Shown here piece after piece: positions 26,738 through 37,040 of a stretch of 64,000 nt of DNA. Origin of the DNA: Fundicoccus culcitae (GTDB lineage Bacteria; Bacillota; Bacilli; Lactobacillales; Aerococcaceae); NCBI RefSeq assembly GCF_024661895.1, contig NZ_CP102453.1, forward strand, positions 1,178,001 through 1,242,000, written 5' to 3'. Under the pieces are notes generated by a model. The model saw only the letters and a program-made list of their open reading frames with translations. It searched no databases and was not told where the DNA came from. Position 1 is the first letter of the stretch. Every line of letters begins with the position of its first letter. Made by a program: the position numbers and the translations under genes.

Positions 26738-27595
26738 TTACCGCCTCCTCCTACCCCGACCCCGACGAACACGCCAAATCACATAGACAACAAGCAAACT
26801 CAACACGCCTACCACGGCCACAACCGCTATCAGAAAGGGATTAACCCGCGCTGGCAAACCTATGACCTCCTCTGCATCACCCGAAAAAGCATCATCGACC
26901 CGCACCCCACGTACCAACAAACGATGGGAGTTGACCATGTAGGGTGTACAGGTTAACAAGGTTAAATAGTCGCCCCCCTCGATGACTTGAATCGCTTCAA
27001 TCGCATTCGGTTCGACCACTTTAATTTGATCGACCTGATAAGCCAACGTTTCATACAAATTGGTCACGTAAAATATATCCCCCGTTGCCAACCTATCGAG
27101 TTGCCGAAACAGCTGCGCCGTGGGCAACCCCCGATGCGCCGTTAAAAACGAATGGGTATCAACTCCTCCAATGGGTAAGGCGGTGCCTTCCAAATGGCCC
27201 ACCCCCTTTTCTAAAACAGCCGCCGAAGTGCCTGCGTAGATGGGCAGTCGTTCGTTGATTTTAGGAATAACCACATAACCTAAAAGCTCTTGCACTTCCA
27301 ACATCCGCGCATATTCCGCAACGCCTGCTTCTTCCTCCGCCGTCCAAGGGTCTGTAATCTGTTGATAATTAACCGCACGGTTGTAGGCTTGAGCCAAGGC
27401 CAAACGTTCGTCTTTTTCCGTATCCGCTAGAGCTTCCACGCCACTTTGAAAAGCCGTAATTTCTTCATTGGCTACTTCAAAATAAATATAATTGGAAACC
27501 AAAGGGTACAAAATCAATCCCGCACCCAGCAAAAACAGCAACACAAAAAACCACATAGAGGAAAAGAAGCGGTGATATTTATTAGGCTTTTTCAC
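26738..27595 (-). CDS. srtC: Class C (pilin) sortase, second copy
   Basis: 285 residues. N-terminal membrane segment, lid motif TDPWTAEE (about residue 80), His in LTAHRG (about 150), Cys in LLTCTPY (about 212) and Arg in SHRLLVRG. The C-terminal membrane helix ends in an Arg-rich tail. Such enzymes join pilin subunits through Lys-Thr isopeptide bonds. The start lies inside the preceding sortase gene (14-bp overlap), so translation is coupled. Confidence 0.93.
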   Translation of the reverse strand: MKKPNKYHRFFSSMWFFVLLFLLGAGLILYPLVSNYIYFEVANEEITAFQSGVEALADTEKDERLALAQAYNRAVNYQQITDPWTAEEEAGVAEYARMLEVQELLGYVVIPKINERLPIYAGTSAAVLEKGVGHLEGTALPIGGVDTHSFLTAHRGLPTAQLFRQLDRLATGDIFYVTNLYETLAYQVDQIKVVEPNAIEAIQVIEGGDYLTLLTCTPYMVNSHRLLVRGVRVDDAFSGDAEEVIGLPARVNPFLIAVVAVVGVLSLLVVYVIWRVRRGRGRRRR

Positions 27596-28454
27596 GGTTT
27601 TTTCTCCTTTTTGACGGAATAAAAAGCAACAAGAAAATAGCTAAAAGTGCAATACCGCCGTAAGTGGCTAGACGCACATAAAGGGAATTCCAGCGCCAAC
27701 CACCGTCGTCTTCAGCCGCTAAGGCCTCCTCGGGAAAATAGGCCGTCCGCCGTCCGCGAACAATCAAACGGTGACTGTTAATCATGTAAGGCGTGCAAGT
27801 CAACAACGTCACGTAATCGGCACCATTCACTAGCTCCAACTGGCTATAATCCGTCGGTTCAATCACATCAATCTGATCCACCTCATAAGCCAGCGTGCCT
27901 GCCAAAGTATCCACATAAAAGATATCACCGATGACCATTTGATCCAGGTCCGTCCACAAGCGCGCGCTCGGTAGCCCACGGTGCGCTGTCAAAACGGCAT
28001 GCGTGCTCTCTCCCCCAACCGGCAAAGTCGTTCCTTCTAAATGCCCAACCCCTCGCGACAAGACCGTATCCGTTGTCCCAGCAAACAGCGGCAATTTGGA
28101 ATCAAGCTTAGGAAGCGTCACATATCCCAGCTGCTCGTTGACCTCCAACATCTGCGCATAGACCGCACGCCCCTCTTCCTTCTCCTCATCGGAATACGGA
28201 TCACTCAGGGACTGCCCGCCACCTGACGTGAGCGTTGAATTGTAAGCCTGCGCCAACCGCAGCCGGTCCTCGCGCTCTTCATCGGTCAACTGCTTGGCCG
28301 CCACCTCAAAATATTCAATCTCCGTATTCGCCGCCCGCCAATACAAAAACTCACTCACAAACGGATAAGCCAAAACGCCCATCCCGACCAACAGCACCAA
28401 GATGGACAAAATCAAACCTTTTTCCTTTTTAATAAATACCCCTAATTTCTTCAT
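27582..28454 (-). CDS. srtC: Class C (pilin) sortase, first copy
   Basis: 290 residues from the ATG at 28454, six bases after GGAGG; an ATG four codons earlier at 28466 has no such site. Lid motif SDPYSDEE (about residue 80), His in LTAHRG, Cys in LLTCTPY, Arg in SHRLIVRG, and membrane segments at both ends. It is closely similar in layout to the sortase at 26738-27595, pointing to a gene duplication. Located between the pilin genes and the other sortases. Confidence 0.94.
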   Translation of the reverse strand: MKKLGVFIKKEKGLILSILVLLVGMGVLAYPFVSEFLYWRAANTEIEYFEVAAKQLTDEEREDRLRLAQAYNSTLTSGGGQSLSDPYSDEEKEEGRAVYAQMLEVNEQLGYVTLPKLDSKLPLFAGTTDTVLSRGVGHLEGTTLPVGGESTHAVLTAHRGLPSARLWTDLDQMVIGDIFYVDTLAGTLAYEVDQIDVIEPTDYSQLELVNGADYVTLLTCTPYMINSHRLIVRGRRTAYFPEEALAAEDDGGWRWNSLYVRLATYGGIALLAIFLLLFIPSKRRKNREKA

Positions 28455-28529
28455 TGAAGCCTCCATCCTTGCTGGTCTTGCATCTGCTCTTCCTCCTCTT
28501 AGGCAAGAAACACAGCTGAACCGCCATTA

Positions 28530-29684
28530 TCAATCATCACTATCGCAGTTCTCCTGACCGTGTGATCGGTATAGCCACCATCCAAGCATGAAGATACCTA
28601 TCGTCAAAACAATCACCCCATAAACCAACCAATTTCCCGTAGCCGGGATGGCAGTCACGCCGCCAGCAGTCACAGGCATGTTTTTAACCTGCATCAATTC
28701 CGTCGCGCCCGATGTGCTTGTAACAGAAAAAGCGATAGGTTCCGTCAATAAAGCATAAACCACCCCCTCGACGACCGGGGCTTGGATTTCTTCCAACCAG
28801 TAGTCGCCCAATGGGACATCGACCAATTCAAAATACCCTTCATCGTCCGACTCCAAAACCAAGTCAAACCCTAAATCATCCAATAAATACCGCTGCTCCT
28901 CGTCGTAAACTTTAAAACGAGCCCCCCTTAAGCCAAGTTCGGCATTCAAGGCCGAAACTTTGCGAAAACCATAGCTACCTATTTCCGTGCGATAATTATC
29001 CATTTCTAACACTACGGTTTCATCGGCTACCACATCAAAATACAAACGTTCTTCATTCAATTCAAAGGGCGTTAAGGTTGCCACTTCTTGAAAGTAATAG
29101 CTCCCCACGGATAAACCCGTCACAACAATACGACCTTCATCATTGGTCCTTAAAACATCACCCGCTATCTCCGGATCAAACGCACCATTATGAGCAGCCC
29201 CTAAAGGAAACTGCCCTTCCTCATCAGCGGCCGCAAACAAGAAAAATGCGACACCTGCCAACAACTCCCGTGAGTCACCGCTGACCCCATATTTAATTAA
29301 GACAACATCGCCCGTTGCTTGCAAAGGTTTTGGGTAGGCGGTATTTATTTGAGGAAGTGAAACAAGAAACGGAACAAAAGCGTCTGCCTTAACGTAATAA
29401 ATAGCCGCAGGCAAATCAGTAATCACTACCTGCCCATCGGCATCAGTCGGTGGACTCGTTAGCCTAGCATAGCGCTCCGTCAAAGCCGCATCATCCATCG
29501 CATTCAACTGGGAAAGTGTCGCATCGGCATCATCAACAACCGCATCAATTTGCCACAACTGAAACTGGACATCCGCCTGGTCAGTGACAAGCGTCAAACG
29601 ATGGGTCTCACCACTAGCCAACACACTTTGCATAGGCAACAAAAGCCAAGCCATTAAAAGACAGACAAACACTTTTAATTTCAC
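28530..29684 (-). CDS. Minor pilin (ancillary/base subunit) with IPATG sorting signal
   Basis: 384 residues. Signal peptide (MKLKVFVCLLMAWLLLPMQS, cleaved after VLA), then SpaA/Cna-B-like beta domains with E-box-like GDYWLEEIQAPVVEG (about residue 292) and SYYFQEVATLTPF (about 195). Cell-wall sorting signal IPATGNW at about residue 350, hydrophobic helix and charged tail. The Pro-Ala-Thr-Gly variant of LPXTG fits a sortase C or housekeeping sortase substrate. Probably the basal pilin that anchors the fibre. Positioned between the major pilin and the sortases. Confidence 0.88.
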   Translation of the reverse strand: MKLKVFVCLLMAWLLLPMQSVLASGETHRLTLVTDQADVQFQLWQIDAVVDDADATLSQLNAMDDAALTERYARLTSPPTDADGQVVITDLPAAIYYVKADAFVPFLVSLPQINTAYPKPLQATGDVVLIKYGVSGDSRELLAGVAFFLFAAADEEGQFPLGAAHNGAFDPEIAGDVLRTNDEGRIVVTGLSVGSYYFQEVATLTPFELNEERLYFDVVADETVVLEMDNYRTEIGSYGFRKVSALNAELGLRGARFKVYDEEQRYLLDDLGFDLVLESDDEGYFELVDVPLGDYWLEEIQAPVVEGVVYALLTEPIAFSVTSTSGATELMQVKNMPVTAGGVTAIPATGNWLVYGVIVLTIGIFMLGWWLYRSHGQENCDSDD

Positions 29685-29780
29685 TCAAACACCTCCCTAG
29701 AAAATATTACTCTCATCAAAACCAAGCACACACTTGGCTTTGATGAAAGGATGACCGTCGTCATCGCATTCATTGATTAT

Positions 29781-31256
29781 CTAATCGTTCGCAAAACGTT
29801 TTTTAATCATAAATAAAGCCAAGCCAATAATTAACACACCGGCAACGATAAAGATAATTGCACCAATTCCCCCTGTGTTTGGAATAATAGGTGCTTGTGA
29901 GTTATTAACGACCGTTCCTTCAGCTAACTCAACCGTCAACTCCGTTTCCGTTTCATTATACGAACTAGCATTAACGGTAAAAGCTAAACCATCCGCTAAA
30001 GCAGCTGGAATCACAAAACCATCCGGAGCTTGTGTTTCCACTAAATAGTAAGTCGTAGCACCCGTCGCAGCATCCGATCCTTCTTCACCATAAGCCAAAC
30101 CTTTAATTTCAAAGCGACCATCGGCGCCAGATGTTAAAATGGTGGCCGTATCTTGCGCGCCCCAAGTCACTACATTCGCAGCAGCATCATAGTTATAGAA
30201 GTCACCCGCTTCGTTACGAATAACAAATTCCGCACCGGCCAAACCTTCACCGTTTGAACGGTTTTCTTTAATAAATTGCTTCCCACCCGTATGGACATCC
30301 GTTGTGACAGGTTCATCAGAAGCATCCACATCCGGTTGACCTTCACGCCCAATCACTAAGTTAACCGAGTTGGCTAAATCTGTTGCCACCACAGCCTCTT
30401 CCGTAATTTTCACCCGATAAGAAACATACGCATAACCCCCACGGTTAGCGGCTAAGCCATCTGCATGTGAAGCCGCTAAATCAAATGTCCAAGTATTACC
30501 ATTTGGCGTATCTGAAATCGCAGAACCAGCGGGTAAAGCGGCAACATCCGTCACGGCAAGCGGAGAAAAATGAACTTGTGCAGAACCCGGAACAAATTCT
30601 AAGCCCGCAGATAAGGTATCGGTAAATTCAAATTTATTAATCACACCCGCAGGAATCCGCGCTTCCAAGTAATAAGTGATTTCTTCACCTATATCATAAG
30701 GTGAATCCATATTGACCAGGTTACCGACCGTTTTTTCTAAAGACGTCGTTGACACGTTTTTAGGATAAATATGTAAATTATCTACATAGCCCGAACCATC
30801 CGCATTGGCAAAAGGTAATACGAGACCAAAAGACGTAGAAATTTGTTGATCAATCCCTGGCGTTTCAATTTCTTTGAACCAGTAGTAACCTTGTGGCAAG
30901 CTAACAGACGTATGACCATTGCCGTCAGTTAAAGCTAAAGCCGTCCCCGTCCCTGAAGCCGGTCCCGTTGTTGTCCCATCATTATTAGCCGAATAGCTAT
31001 TATAGTCAGCCTCAGAAATTGCCCAATATTCAAATTGCGCGCCAGCCAACCAACGGGCATTGCCCCCAAAATGACTAATATCTAATGCATCAATATTTTG
31101 GATCGGTTGGTAACTTGGTTCAGCGTCCCAAACCACTTTGTGAATATTGACAGTCGTTGATTCAGGAACCGTTTGGGCCTGAACAGGCGTAAGTGATACG
31201 AGTGACGAAAAAACAATGGATAATAAAGCGAACATAACAGAAAGTCTCTTTTTCAT
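29781..31256 (-). CDS. Major pilin (backbone subunit)
   Basis: 491 residues. Signal peptide ending PVQA-QT. It has the pilin motif YPKNV (about residue 162-166) with the Lys that receives the next subunit, a D2-type isopeptide fold in the middle (LEKTVGNLVNMDSPYDIGEEI), a Cna-B-type domain with E-box YYLVETQAPDGF (about residue 425), and the sorting signal IPNTGG followed by a membrane helix and KKRF tail. This is the layout of SpaA-type shaft pilins. It lies between the tip adhesin and the minor pilin. Confidence 0.93.
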   Translation of the reverse strand: MKKRLSVMFALLSIVFSSLVSLTPVQAQTVPESTTVNIHKVVWDAEPSYQPIQNIDALDISHFGGNARWLAGAQFEYWAISEADYNSYSANNDGTTTGPASGTGTALALTDGNGHTSVSLPQGYYWFKEIETPGIDQQISTSFGLVLPFANADGSGYVDNLHIYPKNVSTTSLEKTVGNLVNMDSPYDIGEEITYYLEARIPAGVINKFEFTDTLSAGLEFVPGSAQVHFSPLAVTDVAALPAGSAISDTPNGNTWTFDLAASHADGLAANRGGYAYVSYRVKITEEAVVATDLANSVNLVIGREGQPDVDASDEPVTTDVHTGGKQFIKENRSNGEGLAGAEFVIRNEAGDFYNYDAAANVVTWGAQDTATILTSGADGRFEIKGLAYGEEGSDAATGATTYYLVETQAPDGFVIPAALADGLAFTVNASSYNETETELTVELAEGTVVNNSQAPIIPNTGGIGAIIFIVAGVLIIGLALFMIKKRFAND

Positions 31257-31318
31257 TGCAATCCTCCAAAAATATATAATTATAATAAATAGCTATTTAT
31301 TATTAAGCTGTTAGGACG

Positions 31319-34300
31319 TTAAATCGAACGTCGGCGATGGTACTTAAGCGCACCAAAACTGGCTATGGCGATCATCATCATCCCTGTGACGTAATAAACC
31401 ACAGTCCCCATGCCACCCGTATGAGGAAATTCTCCTACGGGATAATTTTTAACTTCAATCGTCGGTGGTTCACCGTCAATGAAAGTGACGTAATCCGGAT
31501 CAAAAGCCAACAAAATATCGCTGCTTCCCTCGAAACTTTCGCGACTCACTTCAATCTCGATTGGGTCAGCTATACCGAGGAACCCAGCAGGCGGACTGGT
31601 TTCCACTAAATAATAGTTGCCTAGTGGAATCTGGCTAAAGTCAATTTCACCTTGGGAATTAGTGGTCGCTCGCAATGGCTGACCCTCAATGTTCATAGCA
31701 ACATCCCCGTTAGGACTTGTACGCAATTCAAAACTTGCCCCACTAAGCGCTTGATTCGTATTCAACCCACTAACCTTACGAATGCTCAGATCATAAGCCT
31801 TCACCGCTTCACGATTTTTAATGGTTACAGCTACATCCCCTTGAGGTCTACTAGCCGTATTGTTACTAATCGTAAAGACCGCTTTTTTCCCTGCCGTCGT
31901 CGTCGTCCCAATTAAAACTTCGGCTTCAAAATCCTCCAAAGGGATCGGTTGGTCATTCATATCAAACGCGCGAACTTCTTCCACCGTATATTGACCTACT
32001 TTTCGCAAAACCGTCGAAGTCAATGTTTCGTTAGCGCGTAAATGAATGGTTTCAACTAAATCACCCGCTGGATCACGTAACGTAATGTCGAAGCGTCGAG
32101 CATCCGCTCCAATAAGCTGACTGTCTTTATCAAATAACAACTTTTTAAAGTTAATCAACACCGGATCGATTTGCGGAATCGGAAAATCCGCTGTGCGATT
32201 ATTGTCGTAAGTCAACCTGGCGAAGTTGTTTGCCTTAAACCATCGCTGAGTCGTAGCGTTATTGACTTGAAGGAAAGACGGATCGATTTCAATCCGATAA
32301 GTCATCGTCGCTGTTTTCGTGTCACTGTTCGCAGGCAGATTCAAATCGCCCGCATTCCAATAAATCGTCCGACTTGTCGCATCATATGTAGCCGTCCCTT
32401 GCGACGCATGAATCGTCGAGACATTGGAAACCACAAACCCATCCCCCATCTGGTCTTCGATGCGCATGTTAGAGGCGGCTGGCAAAGTCCGCACAATGTC
32501 ACTCGAAATTTGATTAAATATCGCATTTAAGTCGCTGGATGAGGCGGTCCGAAAATGATTGGCTGAAGTCGCCACCCGCCGCATAACACTATTAGCGGTG
32601 GTGTTGCCACCAATATCGAGCCCAATCGAATAAATCGTCGCCCCCATATCCTTGACAAAACCGGCTTCTTTAATCGCATTCACACTGTGACGCATGTAAA
32701 AATTACCCATAAATGATTGAAATAACTGAAACTCATCCTGATTAGCTGTCCCCGTCCCAACAATGGAATTATAATTTGAACTTAAACCCATTTGATAGGC
32801 CTCATTCATCACATAATTTCTGTAAGAAAAGGATTCAGAATTAGCCATCACGCCAAACTGATTATAATTCAAGGCATAACTTTTAGTCGGATCCCCATCG
32901 GACAGAATCACCACATACTTTGGTACATTCGGTCTACTGGAATTATTTAACATATTCCGAGCATGATATAAGCCCGCTTGAATATTAGTAAAGCCTTGTG
33001 CATGTCCCCCATAGGGTCCATTACTAGGGTAATCCACATAATTCATCTGATTAATGGATCTCGTCACTTGAGCACGATTGGCTGTTAATTGATTGATCGT
33101 TCGAGCGTCCGTATCGTAACCAATCACCCCAATATTAACACCGGGATAATCATTAAACTGATTCACAAAAGTCGTGGCCGCATTTTTAGCATTGACCATT
33201 CGACTATTCCTTGACATACTATCTGATTGGTCAATCACAATCACGATATCCGCCAAACGCTCTTCCTTCTTTTGCCCCTTAATTTCCAACGTAATATCCC
33301 AAGTGTTCACATAGCCGTCCACTAATTGCACTCGTTTATCAATTTCTAAACCCGTCGGCGTGACCACTTGAGCCGCCATTAATGGGTTAAACATCCTCAT
33401 GGCACTTTGTGGTTGGTTCGCTCCCGTGTTTCCTAGAGGCCGATTATAAACCACGAACAAGCTCGCATCCTCAGTGACAGCCTCCAAAGCCGTCACTTCT
33501 TCACCTAAATTCGTCGTTTCCGGTTCGATTAAAAATTGTTCACCACCAACCGTTTCATTGACTGCATGATACAAGGGACTGTACAAGCCTGCTTCTTCCG
33601 ATAGAAAGGCAATAATCGCCTCCGTTTCTTGCGATGCCACTATGTCAATCAACTGCTCCTGCGGAACCGCCTGCCCATCCGCCACAAACAAACCCTTTTT
33701 TAAATCATCTTTTTGATAATCCAACTCAATAAAATGGTAATCCTGATCACGAACCCCCTCTAAATAAATATCACTGCTAATCGGTTGCGTTAGATCAAAG
33801 GCCTCCCGTGGATCTATGCGTTGCTTCTCATCCATACTTGTTACATTATCAACTGGAATAACGGTTTCGGCTATTTCTTCATGCGTCCAAAAAACAATAT
33901 CGTCATCAGTGATATTTATTGGAGGAAGAAAGGTTTCCGGTATCACAACGCCCTCTTTAACAAGCAGTTGCTCAATGAGCGTGTCGTCGTCGGCAAATTC
34001 AACCAGATGGTACGTATCGGTTGAGACGACAGGAATCAGAATGCCATCGGTGGTTATCGGTTGGCTAAGGTCAAACCTCAGCTCAGAACTTGTCACAATC
34101 ACATCATCGGTGAGTTGCATGACAAAATCGATGGGGTTCTGAGCCAGATAACTTTCGATTGAAAATGTCTCAATTTCTGCCGCTTCAGTGCCAGAGGTTT
34201 CAGGCTTGTCGATTGCTTGAAAATACCAGTACTGAAAACCCTCAATTTGGCTAGCCAAGATATCTAATTGCTCACTAGGCACGAGGGTGTCCGCCGGAAT

Positions 34301-35527
34301 CGTTAGAGTCTGCGCAATGGTCTGACTATCAGAAATAAATATCTGGTGCTCGCTCCTCGTTTCGTCGCTTGATTCATTCGTTTCATCTGAGTTCGTTTCT
34401 GTTGTGGATTCGTCAGAAGATTCTGAATCAGATTCTGATGATTCAGATTCAGATTCGGATTCAGATGTTTCAGAATTTGTTGACGCATCCGATTCACTGC
34501 TTGACTCAGTTGTTACTTCCTTTTTCACTTCAGGAATTTCATAAGTTACTTGATACGATTGTTGATTAAGCTGGGTCGCGTTAGAAATACTAATCGTGTC
34601 ATGGTATTCATCAAAGCTAACCGACCATTCAAAAGTGTAAGCTTGTTGGTCTTGAGGAAGATAAATAGCATACTGCTCAACATTCGGATCTTTCTGCAAA
34701 ATGACTTTCCAACTATCTTCCATCACTTGATCATAGGGATCAACCGGTCGCGTTTGTGCAAATTGATCGCGAGTGGTTTGTGCAACAGTGATAGCCTGAC
34801 TAAGACTGTCCAGTTGCGCTTGCCATTCGGAAATTGAATACGAGAGTTCACTATTTGCCGTTTGTAGCCAAGCGATTTGATTTTGTAATTCAAGTATTGA
34901 AGTTTCAGTGGCTGCATTCTTTGCGCGTGTTTGTTCATCTGTATTTTCATCAATTGGGATGAGCGCAGCAGCGTGTTGATTGATTTGATTTTCAAGGCTT
35001 GCGATCGTTGCTTGATTGGTTGTCAGTTGACTATTTGCTTGCTCAATATTGGCTGATAATGGGCTTTCCTGATTGGAATAATTGGAAATTGCTGCTTGTA
35101 AATTATTTTCAAGTTCCAACAATTCCGTTTCAAAGCGGGTCACTTGCTCGGGATAGTCCTCTTTACCTTGTTTATATTGACGGTAATTACTCACTATTTG
35201 TTTAAAGGCTGCTTCGCTTTGTGTAAGCGGTAGCGTTTCCGATACCCCCGAGGCATTAAACCATTTCAGTTTCTGTACTTTACTGGATCCTGCATTAAAA
35301 TGTAGGACAACATCACCCTCTAGGTGACCATATTGGTTATAGGTCGTTTGCCACGCAATGGATTCAGCGGTTTCTTGGACAGCCGTTAATTTAATGACGT
35401 CTTCATTATCATTTCTGACGTTTGTTGATTCGGCCAAAACAATTTGCCAGGGCATCATTGCGAGGACAATTATAATACTCAACATGAAATTATATAGACT
35501 CAATTTATTCTTCATCTTCACATTCAA
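31319..35527 (-). CDS. Pilus tip adhesin with von Willebrand factor A domain
   Basis: 1402 residues. Signal peptide (1-32); a helical coiled-coil stretch rich in Gln/Asn/Glu (about 105-255); a Ser/Glu/Thr-rich linker (about 342-394); two related modules of about 90 residues (about 480-650: FDLSQPITTDGILIPV and FDLTQPISSDIYLEGV); a VWA domain with MIDAS motif DQSDSMS (about 757-1010); two Cna-B domains (about 1130-1240, 1250-1345); sorting signal FPHTGG at about 1367. VWA tip pilins bind host or matrix ligands. First gene of the pilus operon, with its own upstream promoter. Confidence 0.9.
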   Translation of the reverse strand: MNVKMKNKLSLYNFMLSIIIVLAMMPWQIVLAESTNVRNDNEDVIKLTAVQETAESIAWQTTYNQYGHLEGDVVLHFNAGSSKVQKLKWFNASGVSETLPLTQSEAAFKQIVSNYRQYKQGKEDYPEQVTRFETELLELENNLQAAISNYSNQESPLSANIEQANSQLTTNQATIASLENQINQHAAALIPIDENTDEQTRAKNAATETSILELQNQIAWLQTANSELSYSISEWQAQLDSLSQAITVAQTTRDQFAQTRPVDPYDQVMEDSWKVILQKDPNVEQYAIYLPQDQQAYTFEWSVSFDEYHDTISISNATQLNQQSYQVTYEIPEVKKEVTTESSSESDASTNSETSESESESESSESDSESSDESTTETNSDETNESSDETRSEHQIFISDSQTIAQTLTIPADTLVPSEQLDILASQIEGFQYWYFQAIDKPETSGTEAAEIETFSIESYLAQNPIDFVMQLTDDVIVTSSELRFDLSQPITTDGILIPVVSTDTYHLVEFADDDTLIEQLLVKEGVVIPETFLPPINITDDDIVFWTHEEIAETVIPVDNVTSMDEKQRIDPREAFDLTQPISSDIYLEGVRDQDYHFIELDYQKDDLKKGLFVADGQAVPQEQLIDIVASQETEAIIAFLSEEAGLYSPLYHAVNETVGGEQFLIEPETTNLGEEVTALEAVTEDASLFVVYNRPLGNTGANQPQSAMRMFNPLMAAQVVTPTGLEIDKRVQLVDGYVNTWDITLEIKGQKKEERLADIVIVIDQSDSMSRNSRMVNAKNAATTFVNQFNDYPGVNIGVIGYDTDARTINQLTANRAQVTRSINQMNYVDYPSNGPYGGHAQGFTNIQAGLYHARNMLNNSSRPNVPKYVVILSDGDPTKSYALNYNQFGVMANSESFSYRNYVMNEAYQMGLSSNYNSIVGTGTANQDEFQLFQSFMGNFYMRHSVNAIKEAGFVKDMGATIYSIGLDIGGNTTANSVMRRVATSANHFRTASSSDLNAIFNQISSDIVRTLPAASNMRIEDQMGDGFVVSNVSTIHASQGTATYDATSRTIYWNAGDLNLPANSDTKTATMTYRIEIDPSFLQVNNATTQRWFKANNFARLTYDNNRTADFPIPQIDPVLINFKKLLFDKDSQLIGADARRFDITLRDPAGDLVETIHLRANETLTSTVLRKVGQYTVEEVRAFDMNDQPIPLEDFEAEVLIGTTTTAGKKAVFTISNNTASRPQGDVAVTIKNREAVKAYDLSIRKVSGLNTNQALSGASFELRTSPNGDVAMNIEGQPLRATTNSQGEIDFSQIPLGNYYLVETSPPAGFLGIADPIEIEVSRESFEGSSDILLAFDPDYVTFIDGEPPTIEVKNYPVGEFPHTGGMGTVVYYVTGMMMIAIASFGALKYHRRRSI

Positions 35528-35588
35528 TCACCTACTTCTGTCTATAAATTCACTATATATAATTACATTTATTTGTAATTCGAAACCC

Positions 35589-35616
35589 ATTATACTGACA
35601 AAAAATATAAATGCAA
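35589..35616 (-). promoter_or_regulatory. Promoter of the pilus operon
   Basis: Minus-strand TTGCAT (35611-35616) and TATAAT (35589-35594) are 16 bases apart and lie about 60 bp before the tip-adhesin start, whose ribosome site is AGGTGA. This is a near-consensus vegetative promoter. Confidence 0.75.
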
Positions 35617-36044
35617 TAGCTTATCAAAAATATTTTTTATTTATATTTTTTTGATAATTATTGTCTCGCCGGCGATTAATAACTACGTAATATGTATTCG
35701 CCAACGTTTGCGTTGAAATTTATTTACTCATTATTAGTGTTATATTTACTATCAACTATCGTCAGATAATTTTTTGAAAAAAATAAATATCTCATTTTAT
35801 TTATGTATACAAATTAATTATTTTTATTTATTGAAAAAATTGACGAGTTAAAAAAACAAAAACTTGGATTAACACAAGTTGATGATGCTTTCAATAGTCC
35901 TTTCTAATTTTAGTCAGTGGTATTTATTAATGTTGACGACTAATTTAGGTACAAGATTAATTTCAAAATATTGCTGGTTAATATTTAACGAAAAAATGAT
36001 AGGCTATGTTATAATTATTTATTATATGCATTGAAGGTGATGAC
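35617..36044. other. Intergenic region between pilus operon and lacI-type gene
   Basis: 428 bp, AT-rich, no convincing gene. It holds a 12-bp palindrome AACGTTTGCGTT at 35703-35714 (also present exactly at 63529-63540), two AATAAATAYC copies (35782, 35929) and TATAAT at 36010-36015 as likely -10 of the regulator gene. A short frame around 35836-35910 reads like the end of an XRE-type protein (ELKKQKLGLTQ) but has no start; it may be a remnant. Confidence 0.5.
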
Positions 36045-37034
36045 ATGGTAACACTCAACGATATATCAAAAGCCTCGGGTTTTTCGCCCGCTACAATTTC
36101 GCGCTTATTTAAAAACGATCCAACGTTATCTATTAAACCCAAAACGAAACGCATCATTTATGATACTGCCATTGAGCTTGGTTACCCTATGGAAAAAATT
36201 CGTTTTGCTTTTGATAACGTTCTGTTTTTATACTGGATTTCTGAAACGGATGAGCATCAGGACGACTATTTTCGGGAATTGTATAAGCAAATCATGAAGT
36301 TTGCGAAAAATAAAAATTTGACCTTAACCGTCTTGCGAAAAGGGGTGTTGGATGCCAGTGTGCTTGCGAATTATGAGGCCTTTATTGCCGTGGGATCTTT
36401 TAGCATGGGGGATTTGGAGATGTTGGAAACTTATTTCGACTATGGGGTCTATGTGGAATCGCAACATTTTCAAAATAAATTCGATTCGGTCAACCCTGAC
36501 TTAGCCTTTATTACTAAAAAAGCGATTCGGTTGTTTCTAGATAAGGGCTATCGTCAGATTGGTTTTGTAGGCGATGCCTATTTTTCGCCTGATTTGTTGG
36601 TAGAATCGCGTGATGTTCGCGAAGTTAATTTTAGAAATTATTTGCATTCTTATAGTTTATTGAACGAGAAATTTATTTTTTCAGGAGGAAAGTTTTCAAG
36701 AGAAAACGGGCAAGTTTTAGCGAGGCGCATGCTTGCGGGCGATGAATTACCGCAGGCTTTGTTAGTGGCGTCGGATACGATTGCTCTGGGTGTTTTGGAT
36801 GTTTTGGAAGCGGAAGGTGTAAGCGGCATCGACATAATTAGCATTAACAATATCGTCTCCCCGCTTCACCAGTCGCAAACCTTATCGAGTTTCACAATTG
36901 ATATTGAAGAAATGTCGCGGACAGCTATTGGTTTGTTGTATGAGCAATTGACTCAGCGGCGTTCTGTCAGCAAGAATGTGTCGATTGGATCTCATTTGTA
37001 TGAACGAGCGACATTTATTTTAAACAAAATTTAA
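36045..37034 (+). CDS. LacI/GalR-family transcriptional regulator
   Basis: 329 residues, ATG start. N-terminal helix-turn-helix TLNDISKASGFSPATISRLF with hinge region, then a periplasmic-binding-protein-like effector domain ending NVSIGSHLYERATFI. It resembles GalR/EbgR-type repressors that respond to galactosides. The beta-galactoside operon at 40.9-46.4 kb is the obvious regulon, although a NERD gene and its 2.8-kb repeat array lie in between. The NERD gene follows 62 bp later on the same strand. Confidence 0.88.
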   Translation: MVTLNDISKASGFSPATISRLFKNDPTLSIKPKTKRIIYDTAIELGYPMEKIRFAFDNVLFLYWISETDEHQDDYFRELYKQIMKFAKNKNLTLTVLRKGVLDASVLANYEAFIAVGSFSMGDLEMLETYFDYGVYVESQHFQNKFDSVNPDLAFITKKAIRLFLDKGYRQIGFVGDAYFSPDLLVESRDVREVNFRNYLHSYSLLNEKFIFSGGKFSRENGQVLARRMLAGDELPQALLVASDTIALGVLDVLEAEGVSGIDIISINNIVSPLHQSQTLSSFTIDIEEMSRTAIGLLYEQLTQRRSVSKNVSIGSHLYERATFILNKI

Positions 37035-37040
37035 CCATTT

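Noticed and set aside
33816-34142. Small genes opposite the tip adhesin and other antisense frames across the pilus, NERD and permease genes
   Set aside because: They lack ribosome sites and recognisable sequence, and mirror codon bias of the real genes on the other strand.
35836-35910. Truncated XRE-type regulator gene
   Set aside because: A frame reads ELKKQKLGLTQ and resembles the start of an XRE helix-turn-helix, but it has no start codon or ribosome site and is too short to support.
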